From Bacillota bacterium (lineage in GTDB: Bacteria; Bacillota; Clostridia; Tissierellales; Sedimentibacteraceae): DNA of 64,000 nt. The notes below the pieces were generated by a model that did not search any database, was not told the origin of the DNA, and worked only from the letters and a program-made list of their open reading frames with translations. This document shows positions 8,717 to 16,782 of the stretch, piece by piece. The position numbers and the translations under genes were made by a program. Every line of letters begins with the position of its first letter. Position 1 is the stretch's first letter. The stretch covers positions 21,357 through 85,356 of the forward strand of contig JAEWJT010000006.1 in assembly GCA_023386345.1 (NCBI GenBank), in the 5' to 3' direction.

Positions 8717-9889
8717 ATGGGTTTTAATATGTATGTACCAACACGTTTTATATTTGGAAATGGGCGATTAAATAAACTTAACCAACAAAAAATGCCAGGA
8801 AAAAAGGCTATTCTTGCGATATCCAAGGGCAAATCTGTGCGTGAAAATGGAGCACTTGACCGTACTATGGAACAGTTGAAAAAGGCTGGGGTTGAAGTAG
8901 CTGTATTTAGTGGAATTGGAGCAAATCCTACAAAAACTGAGGTTATGAATGGAGCAAAATTTGCTCGCGACAATCAATGTGACTTTATCGTTGCACTGGG
9001 TGGAGGAAGTGTCATGGATGCTTCTAAAGCTATAGCTATGATGGCTACTAATGATGGAGATCTGTGGGATTATGTTGGAGGAAAAACTGGTAAAGGAATG
9101 CCTCTTGTAAATAATCCACTTCCTATTATCTGTATTACTACAACTGCTGGAACTGGCAGTGAGGCAGATCAATGGGGTGTTGTAACTAACGAGGAAACTA
9201 ATGAAAAAATAGGTATTGGAGGATATGATTCCACGTTCCCTGTATTGTCCATTATTGACCCTGAGCTAATGGTGTCAGTACCTCCTAAATTTACTGCTTA
9301 CCAAGGGTTTGACGCCTTATTCCATGCTACTGAGTGCTATATTTCTAAATTTGCGAATAGCATGAGTGACATGTATGCACTTACAGCAATTGAGAATGTA
9401 GGAAAATATCTTGTTCGCGCATTCAAAAATGGCAATGACATAGAAGCAAGAGAAGGAATGGCTTTTGCTAATACACTTTCTGGTGTGGTTATGACTATAA
9501 GTGCTACAACAGCAGAACACTCTTTAGAACATGCTATGTCTGCTTATCATCCTGAACTTCCTCATGGTGCGGGGCTTATCATGATATCTAAGGCGTTTCA
9601 CGGATTTTTTATCGAAAAGCATACTTGTGATGAGCGTTTTATCCGTATGGCACAAGCTTTGGGTATGAAAGATGCAAAAAAACCAGAGGATTTCTTAACA
9701 GTATTGGCTGAATTGCAAGAAGACTGTGGCGTAGCAGATTTGAAGATGAGTGATTATAGTATCACAGCTGATGAATTAGACAAAATAGCTACCAATGCTC
9801 GTGAAACAATGGGTGGCTTGTTTGCTGCAAACCCATGTGAAATGACACATGAGGATTGTGTAGAAGTTTTAAGAAAATCATATCGCTGA
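8717..9889 (+). CDS. Iron-containing (group III) alcohol dehydrogenase
   Basis: The 390-residue NAD(P)H-dependent dehydrogenase of the Fe-ADH family interconverts aldehydes/ketones and alcohols. It shows the nucleotide-binding GGGSVMDASKA (about residues 97-107), the TTAGTGSEAD loop, and metal ligands in GFDALFHATE and EHSLEHAMSAYHPELPHGAG (Asp plus three His). It is closest in style to butanol/1,3-propanediol dehydrogenases. The start MGFNMYVPTRF is preferred: AAGGAG lies seven to eight bases upstream, and the 15 extra in-frame codons before it lack a site. It is probably controlled by the divergent LysR gene. Confidence 0.92.
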   Translation: MGFNMYVPTRFIFGNGRLNKLNQQKMPGKKAILAISKGKSVRENGALDRTMEQLKKAGVEVAVFSGIGANPTKTEVMNGAKFARDNQCDFIVALGGGSVMDASKAIAMMATNDGDLWDYVGGKTGKGMPLVNNPLPIICITTTAGTGSEADQWGVVTNEETNEKIGIGGYDSTFPVLSIIDPELMVSVPPKFTAYQGFDALFHATECYISKFANSMSDMYALTAIENVGKYLVRAFKNGNDIEAREGMAFANTLSGVVMTISATTAEHSLEHAMSAYHPELPHGAGLIMISKAFHGFFIEKHTCDERFIRMAQALGMKDAKKPEDFLTVLAELQEDCGVADLKMSDYSITADELDKIATNARETMGGLFAANPCEMTHEDCVEVLRKSYR

Positions 9890-9964
9890 TTAGAATATAG
9901 AGAAGATGATATATTAAGTGAGTTTAAGTGAGTTTCAGAACTTCTAAATAGTGGGCTTTCAATC

Positions 9965-9993
9965 AGAGGTGGGTTGAAAGTCCACCTCTTTAT
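9965..9993 (+). terminator. Intrinsic terminator after alcohol dehydrogenase
   Basis: AGAGGTGG and CCACCTCT pair over 8 bases with a 9-base loop, followed by TTTATG. It lies within a larger imperfect repeat that starts at GTGGGCTTTCAA (9952). Confidence 0.7.
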
Positions 9994-10173
9994 GTATTAG
10001 GCAAGTTCAGAAGACCTTTGTAGTGTCTTCTCTTTTCTATACAGATTGCGGGAAAACATCAATAGCTTTATTAAAAAAATGATAATTTCAAAATGGATGG
10101 GAAAAATCTCTTGGAAGCGGTGGCGTAGAAGTTGCTTTTAATTTGAACTAAAAAGATAAGGAGAATGTCAACA

Positions 10174-10587
10174 CTACTTGCTAACACTCTCCCAAATAAT
10201 CACCCAAAATTCATCAATATTTAATTTTTCTAATGCTTCAAATCTATGATTTCCGTCATTTAATTCATACTTTCCGTCAGTATGATTAATAATAAGCGGA
10301 GGCATATCCCAATCACCATTTTTATATTTGCTCATAATAGCATTAACATTTGAATTAAAGCCTGATTCTGAAATCTGATACTTTATACCTTCTTCTGGTC
10401 CGCAGCATCTTTCAAATAAATCAAGTTTCATCAGGATTGGTGAATAATATTTTCTGGGTTCAAGTTTTAGTCCTTCTGAAAAAGGCTTGTTATCTCCTTC
10501 GTTACATAAAAACAAATGTATCCATTCCTCTAATTTATTTTTATCTGCAAATTCAATAGCTGATGTAGTTGTAGGTTTATAGTTCAT
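10174..10587 (-). CDS. ParB-like/sulfiredoxin-fold domain protein of unknown role
   Basis: The 137-residue protein has a C-terminal ParB-N-like motif (PLIINHTDGKYELNDGNHRFEAL; key residues D-G-N-H-R near residues 110-114), usual in ParB/sulfiredoxin-fold ATP-binding proteins. It lacks a DNA-binding helix-turn-helix. It begins 2 bases after the AviRa-like gene and is likely co-transcribed, but this gives no firm function. Confidence 0.6.
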   Translation of the reverse strand: MNYKPTTTSAIEFADKNKLEEWIHLFLCNEGDNKPFSEGLKLEPRKYYSPILMKLDLFERCCGPEEGIKYQISESGFNSNVNAIMSKYKNGDWDMPPLIINHTDGKYELNDGNHRFEALEKLNIDEFWVIIWESVSK

Positions 10588-10589
10588 TG

Positions 10590-11327
10590 TTATAAACTCA
10601 CTTTCTGTAATAATTCTATTTTTCTTTTACCTACTATAATTTTACGAATTATTTTATATCCTGCATTAGTAATTCTCTGAGCTTTATCGCTGCTTATTGC
10701 AATAACTGAATTTTTATTTAAAACACAAGCAACTGTATCCAGTAGCTTATCGATAGCATGCTGACTGCTATCTGACCAAGATACCAAATTTCCATATGGT
10801 ATATCAGTAAAAATAATATCAGCCTTAAAATCCTTTTGTGATAAAGAGTTCTGCTTTGTAACGTCAGCTGAAAATACTGAGCAGTCAATTAATTGATTTT
10901 GTGAATAAATTTGTTTAAGCAAATTATCAGCACTAATAATTGCTTCCTTATGAGATTCTTTTCCAAACTCATTATACATCTCTATAAGTTGAGATTTGCG
11001 ATTATTCAATCCTTGTACTGTTAAAAGGTTTAAGTTTTCTTTTGCAAGTTCAACAGCATCTGCTGAAATATCCGATGCGAAAATAGAAGAAATTTTATTG
11101 CCAAGCATAAATCCTAAAGCTGTCAATAAATATGCTCCACCGCAGCATGGGTCATACACAACTGCTTTACTATCTTTTTTTCCTATAATATCCAAGCAGG
11201 TCATACAAATTTCTCCAGCTAACCTAACTGGAAAATTTGTATAACCAGATTTGTGATAAATTACTCGACCAGATGCAAAATCTTCAAAATTTTTATTTTC
11301 AATATATCTGTAATTCAAATGCTTCAC
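10590..11327 (-). CDS. AviRa-type 23S rRNA (guanine) methyltransferase homologue
   Basis: The 245-residue protein matches my memory of AviRa, the avilamycin (orthosomycin) resistance methylase that modifies a guanosine of 23S rRNA. Shared features in order are FASGRVIYHKSGYTNFPVRL near the N-terminus, the SAM loop YDPCCGGAYLLTALGF (about residues 58-73), FASDISADAVELAKENL, the FGKESHKEA linker, and the catalytic IIFTDIPYGNLVSW. It starts with GTG and has no Shine-Dalgarno sequence; a TATAAT box lies only five bases upstream. It shares a minus-strand unit with the ParB-like gene. Whether it confers resistance or does a housekeeping modification is not known. Confidence 0.8.
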   Translation of the reverse strand: MKHLNYRYIENKNFEDFASGRVIYHKSGYTNFPVRLAGEICMTCLDIIGKKDSKAVVYDPCCGGAYLLTALGFMLGNKISSIFASDISADAVELAKENLNLLTVQGLNNRKSQLIEMYNEFGKESHKEAIISADNLLKQIYSQNQLIDCSVFSADVTKQNSLSQKDFKADIIFTDIPYGNLVSWSDSSQHAIDKLLDTVACVLNKNSVIAISSDKAQRITNAGYKIIRKIIVGKRKIELLQKVSL

Positions 11328-11332
11328 CGATT

Positions 11333-11360
11333 ATTATATATAAATTTACCCTATAGGGTA
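11333..11360 (-). promoter_or_regulatory. Promoter with 14-base palindrome upstream of the AviRa-like gene
   Basis: On the minus strand a TATAAT box (11338-11333) is preceded by a perfect palindrome TACCCTATAGGGTA (11347-11360), which covers part of the -35 to -10 interval. Transcription would start at or within a base or two of the GTG codon, giving a leaderless mRNA. Confidence 0.55.
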
Positions 11361-11368
11361 TTGTTTTA

Positions 11369-11737
11369 TCAATGTTTTTTATTTATATGCTCGCGGATTT
11401 TTTCAAATGTTTGTTGGCTAATTACGTGTTCAATGCGGCAGGCATCTTCTATAGCTGTTTTTTCATCAACACCTAGAGCAATCAACCAGCTTGATATATG
11501 AGTATGTCTTTCATAGACAGATTTTGCAATTGTAAGACCATCTTCAGTAAGGCTAATGCAGCCATCTGAATCCACATTAATATGTCCGCTTTCTCGCAGT
11601 TTTTTCATAGCAACACTTACACTTGGTTTTGAAAATCCGAGTTCATTTGCAATGTCAATAGAACGTACCGATCCAAGTTTGTTTTTCAACATTAAAATAG
11701 TTTCAAGATAATTTTCTGCTGATTCATATATATTCAT
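11369..11737 (-). CDS. DtxR/MntR-family metal-dependent transcriptional regulator
   Basis: The 122-residue protein has the DtxR winged helix (MNIYESAENYLETILMLKNK, then IDIANELGFSKPSVSVAMKKL) and a dimerisation/metal-binding half (HTHISSWLIALGVDEKTAIEDACRIEHVIS, with Glu, His and Cys ligands), but no SH3-like third domain, like MntR. The start at 11737 has AAGGAGG eight bases upstream; the frame could extend 12 codons but without a site. It is divergent from feoA, 267 bases away, and is the best candidate to bind the GTTAG-N6-CTAAC boxes. Confidence 0.9.
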   Translation of the reverse strand: MNIYESAENYLETILMLKNKLGSVRSIDIANELGFSKPSVSVAMKKLRESGHINVDSDGCISLTEDGLTIAKSVYERHTHISSWLIALGVDEKTAIEDACRIEHVISQQTFEKIREHINKKH

Positions 11738-11892
11738 AGATATTTCCTCCTTAGCATCATACGCCAAAGTCATAGAAACAATAGAGATGATAAAAAGCGT
11801 ATTTTGATTAATGTATTTATATTATCAGAAAACAATTAATTTTTCAAGGCTATTTTTTGATTTAAATTTTGTAATTATTTTTAAAATCCCTA

Positions 11893-11948
11893 TTGACAAA
11901 TATGGTTAGCGGTGGTAAACTGTAAACAAATAGTTAGTTAGAACTAAC
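11893..11948 (+). promoter_or_regulatory. feoA promoter with iron-box-like operator
   Basis: TTGACA (11893-11898) and TAAACT (11916-11921) are 17 bases apart. The dyad GTTAGTT-AG-AACTAAC lies at 11933-11948, at the expected start of transcription. A weaker half-related GGTTAGC sits between -35 and -10 (11904-11910). The arrangement suits repression by a DtxR-family protein with metal bound. Confidence 0.78.
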
Positions 11949-12004
11949 CTACATATATTTTCTTGTGATAATTTTCATAAACAAAAGGGCAAGGAGGTGG
12001 TATT

Positions 12005-12214
12005 ATGCCTTTAACATTAGCAAAAGCAGGAGAGCAGAATTCTATTAAAAAGGTCGGAGGAAGACCAGAAACAAGGCAACATCTTGAAAATTTAGGATTT
12101 GTTGTTGGTACTCCTGTTATGGTGATTTCAGAAATTGGTGGTAATGTGATTGTAAATATCAAAGAATCTCGCATTGCTCTAAGTCGTGAAATGGCAAGCA
12201 AAATTATAATCTGA
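12005..12214 (+). CDS. feoA: FeoA-domain protein (first copy)
   Basis: This 69-residue SH3-like protein partners the ferrous iron transporter FeoB at the inner face of the membrane. It has the FeoA pattern MPLTLAKAGEQNSIKKVGG, then HLENLGFVVGTPVMVIS and GGNVIVNIKESRIALSREMA. AAGGAGG lies nine bases before the ATG. It is followed after 20 bases by a second feoA, a tandem arrangement common in Clostridia, and it heads the iron-regulated cluster. Confidence 0.92.
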   Translation: MPLTLAKAGEQNSIKKVGGRPETRQHLENLGFVVGTPVMVISEIGGNVIVNIKESRIALSREMASKIII

Positions 12215-12234
12215 TTAAAAAATGAAGGAGTGGA

Positions 12235-12462
12235 ATGAGTATGCAGACATTGAAAACCGTGAAATGCGGAGAAACTGTTCATGTTGCGAAGATTAACGGT
12301 GCAGGTGCGATTAAGCGTCGAATCATGGATATGGGAATTACAAAAGGCGTAGAGATTTTTGTACGTAAGGTTGCTCCATTGGGAGACCCTGTAGAAATAA
12401 CTGTTAGAGGGTATGAGCTTAGCTTGAGAAAAGATGATGCTGATATGATTGAAGTAGAATAA
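12235..12462 (+). CDS. feoA: FeoA-domain protein (second copy)
   Basis: The 75-residue FeoA protein has the classical sequence RRIMDMGITKGVEIFVRKVAPLGDPVEITVRGYELSLRKDDA (shown here as its recognisable core, split: IMDMGITKGVEIFVRK; APLGDPVEITVRGYELSLR). GAAGGAG precedes two candidate ATG codons, 12235 (4-base spacing) and 12241 (10-base spacing). It probably works with FeoB in Fe2+ uptake. It differs clearly from the first copy, so the pair is not a recent duplication. Confidence 0.92.
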   Translation: MSMQTLKTVKCGETVHVAKINGAGAIKRRIMDMGITKGVEIFVRKVAPLGDPVEITVRGYELSLRKDDADMIEVE

Positions 12463-12582
12463 AATCCTGCCACAAATGTGGAGGCTTTGTGGCAAGATAT
12501 GCTGCAACGAAACTCTTACAGAAGCGAAAATATGATGATGAAGCGGAATGTTATGATTTTTCCGCATTTTATAAGCTTTAGG

Positions 12583-12628
12583 GTTAGCTAGTACTAACTT
12601 GTATAATTCAAGGTTAGCACAAGCTAAC
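12583..12628 (+). promoter_or_regulatory. feoB promoter with two iron-box-like operators
   Basis: A TATAAT box (12602-12607) lies between two GTTAG-N6-CTAAC sites: GTTAGCTAGTACTAAC (12583-12598) and GTTAGCACAAGCTAAC (12613-12628). The -35 is poor. This suggests separate, iron-repressed initiation of feoB inside the feo cluster. Confidence 0.75.
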
Positions 12629-12666
12629 TAAAAACTAATTAAAAACAATTAAAGGAGGACAGACAA

Positions 12667-15150
12667 ATGTCTATAAAAATTGCATTAGCGGGTAATCCTA
12701 ACAGTGGAAAGACGACGCTTTTTAATGCATTGACTGGTTCGAATCAGTATGTTGGAAACTGGCCAGGTGTAACAGTTGAGAAAAAAGAGGGAAAATTAAA
12801 AGGGCATAAGGACGTGACAATAATAGATTTGCCAGGTATATATTCTCTTTCGCCATATACTCTTGAAGAAGTTGTTTCCAGAAACTATCTGATTGATGAA
12901 CGTCCTGACGCAATTCTTAATATTGTAGATGGCACGAATATAGAAAGGAATTTATTTTTAAGTACACAGCTTACTGAACTTGGAATTCCTGTTGTTATGG
13001 CTATTAATATGATGGACATAGTAGAAAAAAATGGTGATGTTATTAATACTGCGAATCTTTCTAAAGCTCTTGGATGTAAGGTTGTCGAAATTTCTGCCTT
13101 GAAAGGTACAGGGGTTATGGAAGCGGCACAGGCTGCTGTGAAAATGGCAGAGAATGGAAAAACTATTCCACAGCATAGTTTTTCTGGTAGTGTTGAACAT
13201 ACTATTGCTCATATTGAGGAAGCTGTGTTACATGATTTGCCTGATGAACAACAACGTTGGTATGCTATAAAATTATTTGAACGTGATGAAAAAATCATTG
13301 AAAAATTAAAGCTTGAACAATCGGTTCTTAAACATATAGAAAATGATATTAAAAACTGTGAGGCTGAGCTTGATGATGATAGCGAAAGCATTATCACAAC
13401 TGAACGTTATCAATATATTGACCGTATAATTAAAAGCTGCTGTAAAGTTAAAAACAAAGGCAAAATGAGTACATCAGATAAAATTGACAAGGTTGTAACA
13501 AATAGATGGCTGGCACTACCAATATTTGCAATAATTATGTTTATCGTTTATGCTATATCTGTTACAACTATTGGTACCTTAGCTACTGATTGGGCAAATG
13601 ATGGTGTATTCGGTGATGGCTGGCATCTGTTAGGTATTGGCTCTGCTGATTATGAAGAAGCTACGGGTAATTATGATATAGAAATTGCCAAGAGGGATGC
13701 CTACATAGATGCTGCTGAAGAAGCGGGTATTGATGTAGAGGCAATGCGTGCTACATTAGAAGAAGAGTCAGATGAAAATGTCATCAAAGAATTTTTAGAG
13801 CAGGCATCTTTAGCTGGAATTACGGCTGAAGCTAAAATCGAGGATGAAGATGGAAATGTTGTTGAAATAATACCTGTGGCAATTCAAGATTTTGAGACTG
13901 CGTTAAAGGCAGAAGAACCAGACCCTGCAAGTTTTGGTGTATGGGTTCAAGGAATTCCTGTTTTGATGGAAAATTTATTAGATAAAGTAGAAACTGCTGA
14001 CTGGTTAAAGTCTCTGATTCTTGAAGGAATCATAGCTGGTGTAGGTGCAGTATTAGGTTTTGTTCCACAAATTTTGATATTGTTCATATTCTTGGGCTTC
14101 TTAGAGGGATGTGGATACATGGCTCGTATAGCTTTCATTCTTGATAGAATATTCCGTAGGTTTGGGCTTTCAGGTAAATCATTCATACCTATGCTTATAG
14201 GTAGTGGTTGCAGCGTTCCGGGAATCATGGCCTCACGTACGATAGAAAATGACCGTGATAGAAAAATGACTATAATGACAACTTCATTTATACCATGCGG
14301 TGCAAAGCTTCCGGTTATAGCCATGATTGCTGGTGCATTGTTCGGAGGATCGGTTTGGATTGGACCAAGTGCTTATTTTGTAGGTATCGCAGCAGTTATA
14401 TGTTCTGGTATAATTTTGAAAAAGACAAAAATGTTTGAGGGTGATGTAGCTCCATTTGTTATGGAACTTCCTGCTTACCACTGGCCGACTGTTGGTAGTG
14501 TGCTACGCAGTATGTGGGAACGTGGTTGGTCATTTATCAAAAAAGCAGGTACAATCATACTCTTGTCAACTATAGCAGTTTGGTTTACTTCTAACTATGG
14601 TTGGGAGAATGGTACATTTGGACAGGTAGAGATGGATAATAGTATTCTTGCAGCTATAGGAAATTCTGTCGCATGGATATTTAGTCCTCTTGGTTGGGGT
14701 AACTGGAGAGCGTCAGTTGCTGCGGTTACTGGATTGGTTGCGAAAGAAAATATAGTTGGAACATTTGGAATCCTATATGGATTTGGAGAGGTTGCAGAAG
14801 ATGGAATAGAAATGTGGGGTACACTTTCAGCAAGCTTCACAGCTTTATCAGCTTATTCTTTCCTAATATTTAATCTGCTTTGTGCTCCTTGCTTTGCAGC
14901 TATGGGTGCTATAAAGAGAGAAATGAATAATAAAAAATGGTTCTGGTTTGCTGTTGGATATCAAACAGGACTTGGATATATAGTAGCTCTCACATTCTAT
15001 CAGCTTGCTATGTTATTTACAAAGGGTTCATTCGGATTTGGTACAGTTGTAGCAATTCTTGCAGTTATCTTGTTTGTTTATATGCTACTTAAAAAACAAA
15101 AAAATATGAATAAACCGGGTTCAGAGATTAGAAAGGGGGCTAATGCCTAA
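12667..15150 (+). CDS. feoB: Ferrous iron transport protein B
   Basis: The 827-residue Fe2+ transporter has an N-terminal G domain (G1 GNPNSGKTTLFN at 9-20, G3 DLPG, G4 NMMD, G5 SALKG) and a C-terminal membrane domain with two Gate motifs (RIFRRFGLSGKSFIPMLIGS and a second half containing SPLGWGNW). A hydrophilic, acidic segment of about 110-120 residues (roughly 315-430, with AAEEAGIDVEAMRATLEEES) lies between the first and second membrane helices, making the protein longer than the common 650-780. AAAGGAGG precedes the ATG. The end overlaps the next gene by one base. Confidence 0.95.
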   Translation: MSIKIALAGNPNSGKTTLFNALTGSNQYVGNWPGVTVEKKEGKLKGHKDVTIIDLPGIYSLSPYTLEEVVSRNYLIDERPDAILNIVDGTNIERNLFLSTQLTELGIPVVMAINMMDIVEKNGDVINTANLSKALGCKVVEISALKGTGVMEAAQAAVKMAENGKTIPQHSFSGSVEHTIAHIEEAVLHDLPDEQQRWYAIKLFERDEKIIEKLKLEQSVLKHIENDIKNCEAELDDDSESIITTERYQYIDRIIKSCCKVKNKGKMSTSDKIDKVVTNRWLALPIFAIIMFIVYAISVTTIGTLATDWANDGVFGDGWHLLGIGSADYEEATGNYDIEIAKRDAYIDAAEEAGIDVEAMRATLEEESDENVIKEFLEQASLAGITAEAKIEDEDGNVVEIIPVAIQDFETALKAEEPDPASFGVWVQGIPVLMENLLDKVETADWLKSLILEGIIAGVGAVLGFVPQILILFIFLGFLEGCGYMARIAFILDRIFRRFGLSGKSFIPMLIGSGCSVPGIMASRTIENDRDRKMTIMTTSFIPCGAKLPVIAMIAGALFGGSVWIGPSAYFVGIAAVICSGIILKKTKMFEGDVAPFVMELPAYHWPTVGSVLRSMWERGWSFIKKAGTIILLSTIAVWFTSNYGWENGTFGQVEMDNSILAAIGNSVAWIFSPLGWGNWRASVAAVTGLVAKENIVGTFGILYGFGEVAEDGIEMWGTLSASFTALSAYSFLIFNLLCAPCFAAMGAIKREMNNKKWFWFAVGYQTGLGYIVALTFYQLAMLFTKGSFGFGTVVAILAVILFVYMLLKKQKNMNKPGSEIRKGANA

Positions 15151-15308
15151 TGGGTACTTTAGTTGTAGGTTTAATTGTTTTAGGTATCATGGGATTGGCT
15201 GTTTATAAGATATATAAGGATCGCAAAAATGGAAAAACTTGTGGGAGTGGCTGTGCAGGCTGTTCCCACGGTTGTAGTAGTTCAAAACCCCCTTTAAATA
15301 GGGGGTGA
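15150..15308 (+). CDS. FeoB-associated Cys-rich membrane protein
   Basis: This 52-residue protein has one membrane helix (GTLVVGLIVLGIMGLAVY), a basic stretch (KIYKDRKNGK) and a Cys-rich tail (CGSGCAGCSHGC). This is the pattern of the FeoB-associated Cys-rich membrane proteins, which may hand Fe2+ over. The ATG overlaps the feoB stop codon (TAATG), so translation is coupled. The last codons contain a short dyad (CCCCCT/AGGGGG) without a T-run. Confidence 0.88.
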   Translation: MGTLVVGLIVLGIMGLAVYKIYKDRKNGKTCGSGCAGCSHGCSSSKPPLNRG

Positions 15309-15314
15309 AGATAG

Positions 15315-15689
15315 GTGCAGGATCTTACAAGCTCGCAAATAAGATATCTACACACCATATACATGGAATGTGGAAATAATGAAGCTGTCCGCTCAGTGGA
15401 TATTGCTCAAAAAATGGGAGTTACAAAAGCTTCTGTAAGCAGAATGGTAAAGTTTTTTGCTGATTACGGCTTTATATCCGCAGAAAAATATGGAAAAATA
15501 AAGCTTATGCCAAAAGGCGAAAAAGAGGGAGCTGTTATTCACGAGAAAATAACACAAATTTATCCTTTTTTCGCAGATTATCTTGGGCTTGATAAATCAG
15601 AGGCTTTAGATAGCACCTATTCCTTTATTTATGGCTTTTCGGATACTTGCATCGAAAAACTGTTAAGAAAAGGATGGGATATGATATAG
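15315..15689 (+). CDS. Second DtxR/MarR-like metalloregulator
   Basis: The 124-residue protein has a winged helix (SVDIAQKMGVTKASVSRMVKFFADYGFI, about residues 26-53) like that of DtxR-family repressors, followed by a short helical C-terminal part that lacks the usual His-rich metal site. It starts with GTG, nine bases after GGGGGTGA at the end of the preceding gene, and so belongs to the feo operon. It may tune feo expression. Its degenerate metal half is a reason to doubt direct iron sensing. Confidence 0.75.
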   Translation: MQDLTSSQIRYLHTIYMECGNNEAVRSVDIAQKMGVTKASVSRMVKFFADYGFISAEKYGKIKLMPKGEKEGAVIHEKITQIYPFFADYLGLDKSEALDSTYSFIYGFSDTCIEKLLRKGWDMI

Positions 15690-15762
15690 TTGTATTTACA
15701 TAACTTGACAAATTTTAAGTTATGAATGGTATTCAAAAGAGAAAATATTAAGGAGGTATCGA

Positions 15763-16068
15763 ATGTGTGTTGTAATTGTTGGTGGAAATGAATGTATGGT
15801 CTGCCAATACAAAGATATATGTCAAAATCACGGTTGTGAGGCAAAAATATTTGTAAAAGAGAGAGGTGCAATTAAAAAGAAGATGGGATGTCCTGACCTC
15901 TTGATTTTGTTCACAAACACTGTTTCTCACAAGATGGTAAACAGTGCAGTGGATGAGGCGAAACGAAATAAAATTCCTATTGCACGTGTACATACCAGTA
16001 GTGCATCAGCTTTAAATCAGGTCTTGATCCAGCATTGCAAGGCTCATCACTGTGGAACGGTTAGTTAA
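15763..16068 (+). CDS. DUF2325 family protein
   Basis: The 101-residue protein begins MCVVIVGGNECMVCQYKDIC and continues with the conserved CPDLLILFTNTVSHKMVNSA and RVHTSSASALNQVL of DUF2325. Members are often near Fe-S or iron genes. The Cys-rich N-terminus suggests metal or cluster binding (inference). AAGGAGG precedes the ATG. The stop codon lies inside an iron-box-like operator (16060-16075), so this gene ends the first iron operon. Confidence 0.75.
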   Translation: MCVVIVGGNECMVCQYKDICQNHGCEAKIFVKERGAIKKKMGCPDLLILFTNTVSHKMVNSAVDEAKRNKIPIARVHTSSASALNQVLIQHCKAHHCGTVS

Positions 16069-16117
16069 AACTAACTCGAGATACATTGATACTATCTATG
16101 AGTTAGTGTTTGCTAAC
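16060..16117 (+). promoter_or_regulatory. Pair of iron-box-like operators upstream of DUF3793 gene
   Basis: GTTAGTT-AA-AACTAAC (16060-16075) and GTTAGTGTTTGCTAAC (16102-16117) match the sites at feoA and feoB. TACTAT at 16090-16095, between them, could be a -10 box. The DUF3793-flavodoxin pair therefore probably belongs to the same iron regulon. Confidence 0.72.
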
Positions 16118-16172
16118 CTTGATGGTAAATTAATGAATTATACATGATAGATTAAACAAGGGTGGTATCTAA

Positions 16173-16724
16173 ATGATAGATGGAAAATTAGTGAGGCATT
16201 GTTCTCCTACTTTAGCAGGTATGAAGACAGGAAATCTTTTTAATTGTGGATTTGATTCTAAAATAGGTTTAATAGATGTCATTAATAAATGCAATCAAGA
16301 ACTTTTACATAAAGGTATTTCTTTTACTATTCTTCGTATGCAAGAAAAATCGGCTTTGATATATGTTTTCAGACAATCAAAGCTTGAAGTAGATTTAAAA
16401 AAAGAGGGAGTTGCTGAATTTTTATCTTTATGTGGATACAAAGAAACATCTATTGAATATGCGATTAAACATCTTAAGCTTCGAATAGGATTAAATGACG
16501 ACTTTCCTCACGAAATAGGTCTGTTTCTCGGTTATCCTCTTGGAGATGTGAAAGGCTTTATTGAAAATGGAGGAAAAAATTGCAAGCTCACAGGATGCTG
16601 GAAAGTTTACTGTGATGAGTGTGAAACTATGAAGCTATTTAAAAAATATAAAAGATGTACTGACATTTATTGTGAAATGTTTAAAAGAGGAAGGTCTGTT
16701 ATGCAGCTAACAGTTGCTGCTTGA
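16173..16724 (+). CDS. DUF3793 family protein
   Basis: The 183-residue protein fits DUF3793, a clostridial family of unknown function often paired with flavodoxin and iron-transport genes. Conserved parts are HCSPTLAGMKTGNLFN at the N-terminus, HEIGLFLGYPLGDVKGFIENGG (residues about 111-132) and the Cys-containing CKLTGCWKVYCDECE. The ATG follows GGGTGG. It is co-transcribed with the flavodoxin gene 58 bases downstream. Confidence 0.8.
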   Translation: MIDGKLVRHCSPTLAGMKTGNLFNCGFDSKIGLIDVINKCNQELLHKGISFTILRMQEKSALIYVFRQSKLEVDLKKEGVAEFLSLCGYKETSIEYAIKHLKLRIGLNDDFPHEIGLFLGYPLGDVKGFIENGGKNCKLTGCWKVYCDECETMKLFKKYKRCTDIYCEMFKRGRSVMQLTVAA

Positions 16725-16782
16725 CATATATTAAAGAATAGTTTTATCTATTCTATAAAAATAAAAGAAAGAAGGATATTAT

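Noticed and set aside
11944..12567. Long minus-strand open frame of about 207 codons across the feoA genes
   Set aside because: It is antisense to two clear FeoA genes and a promoter, has low-complexity composition, and has no ribosome site.
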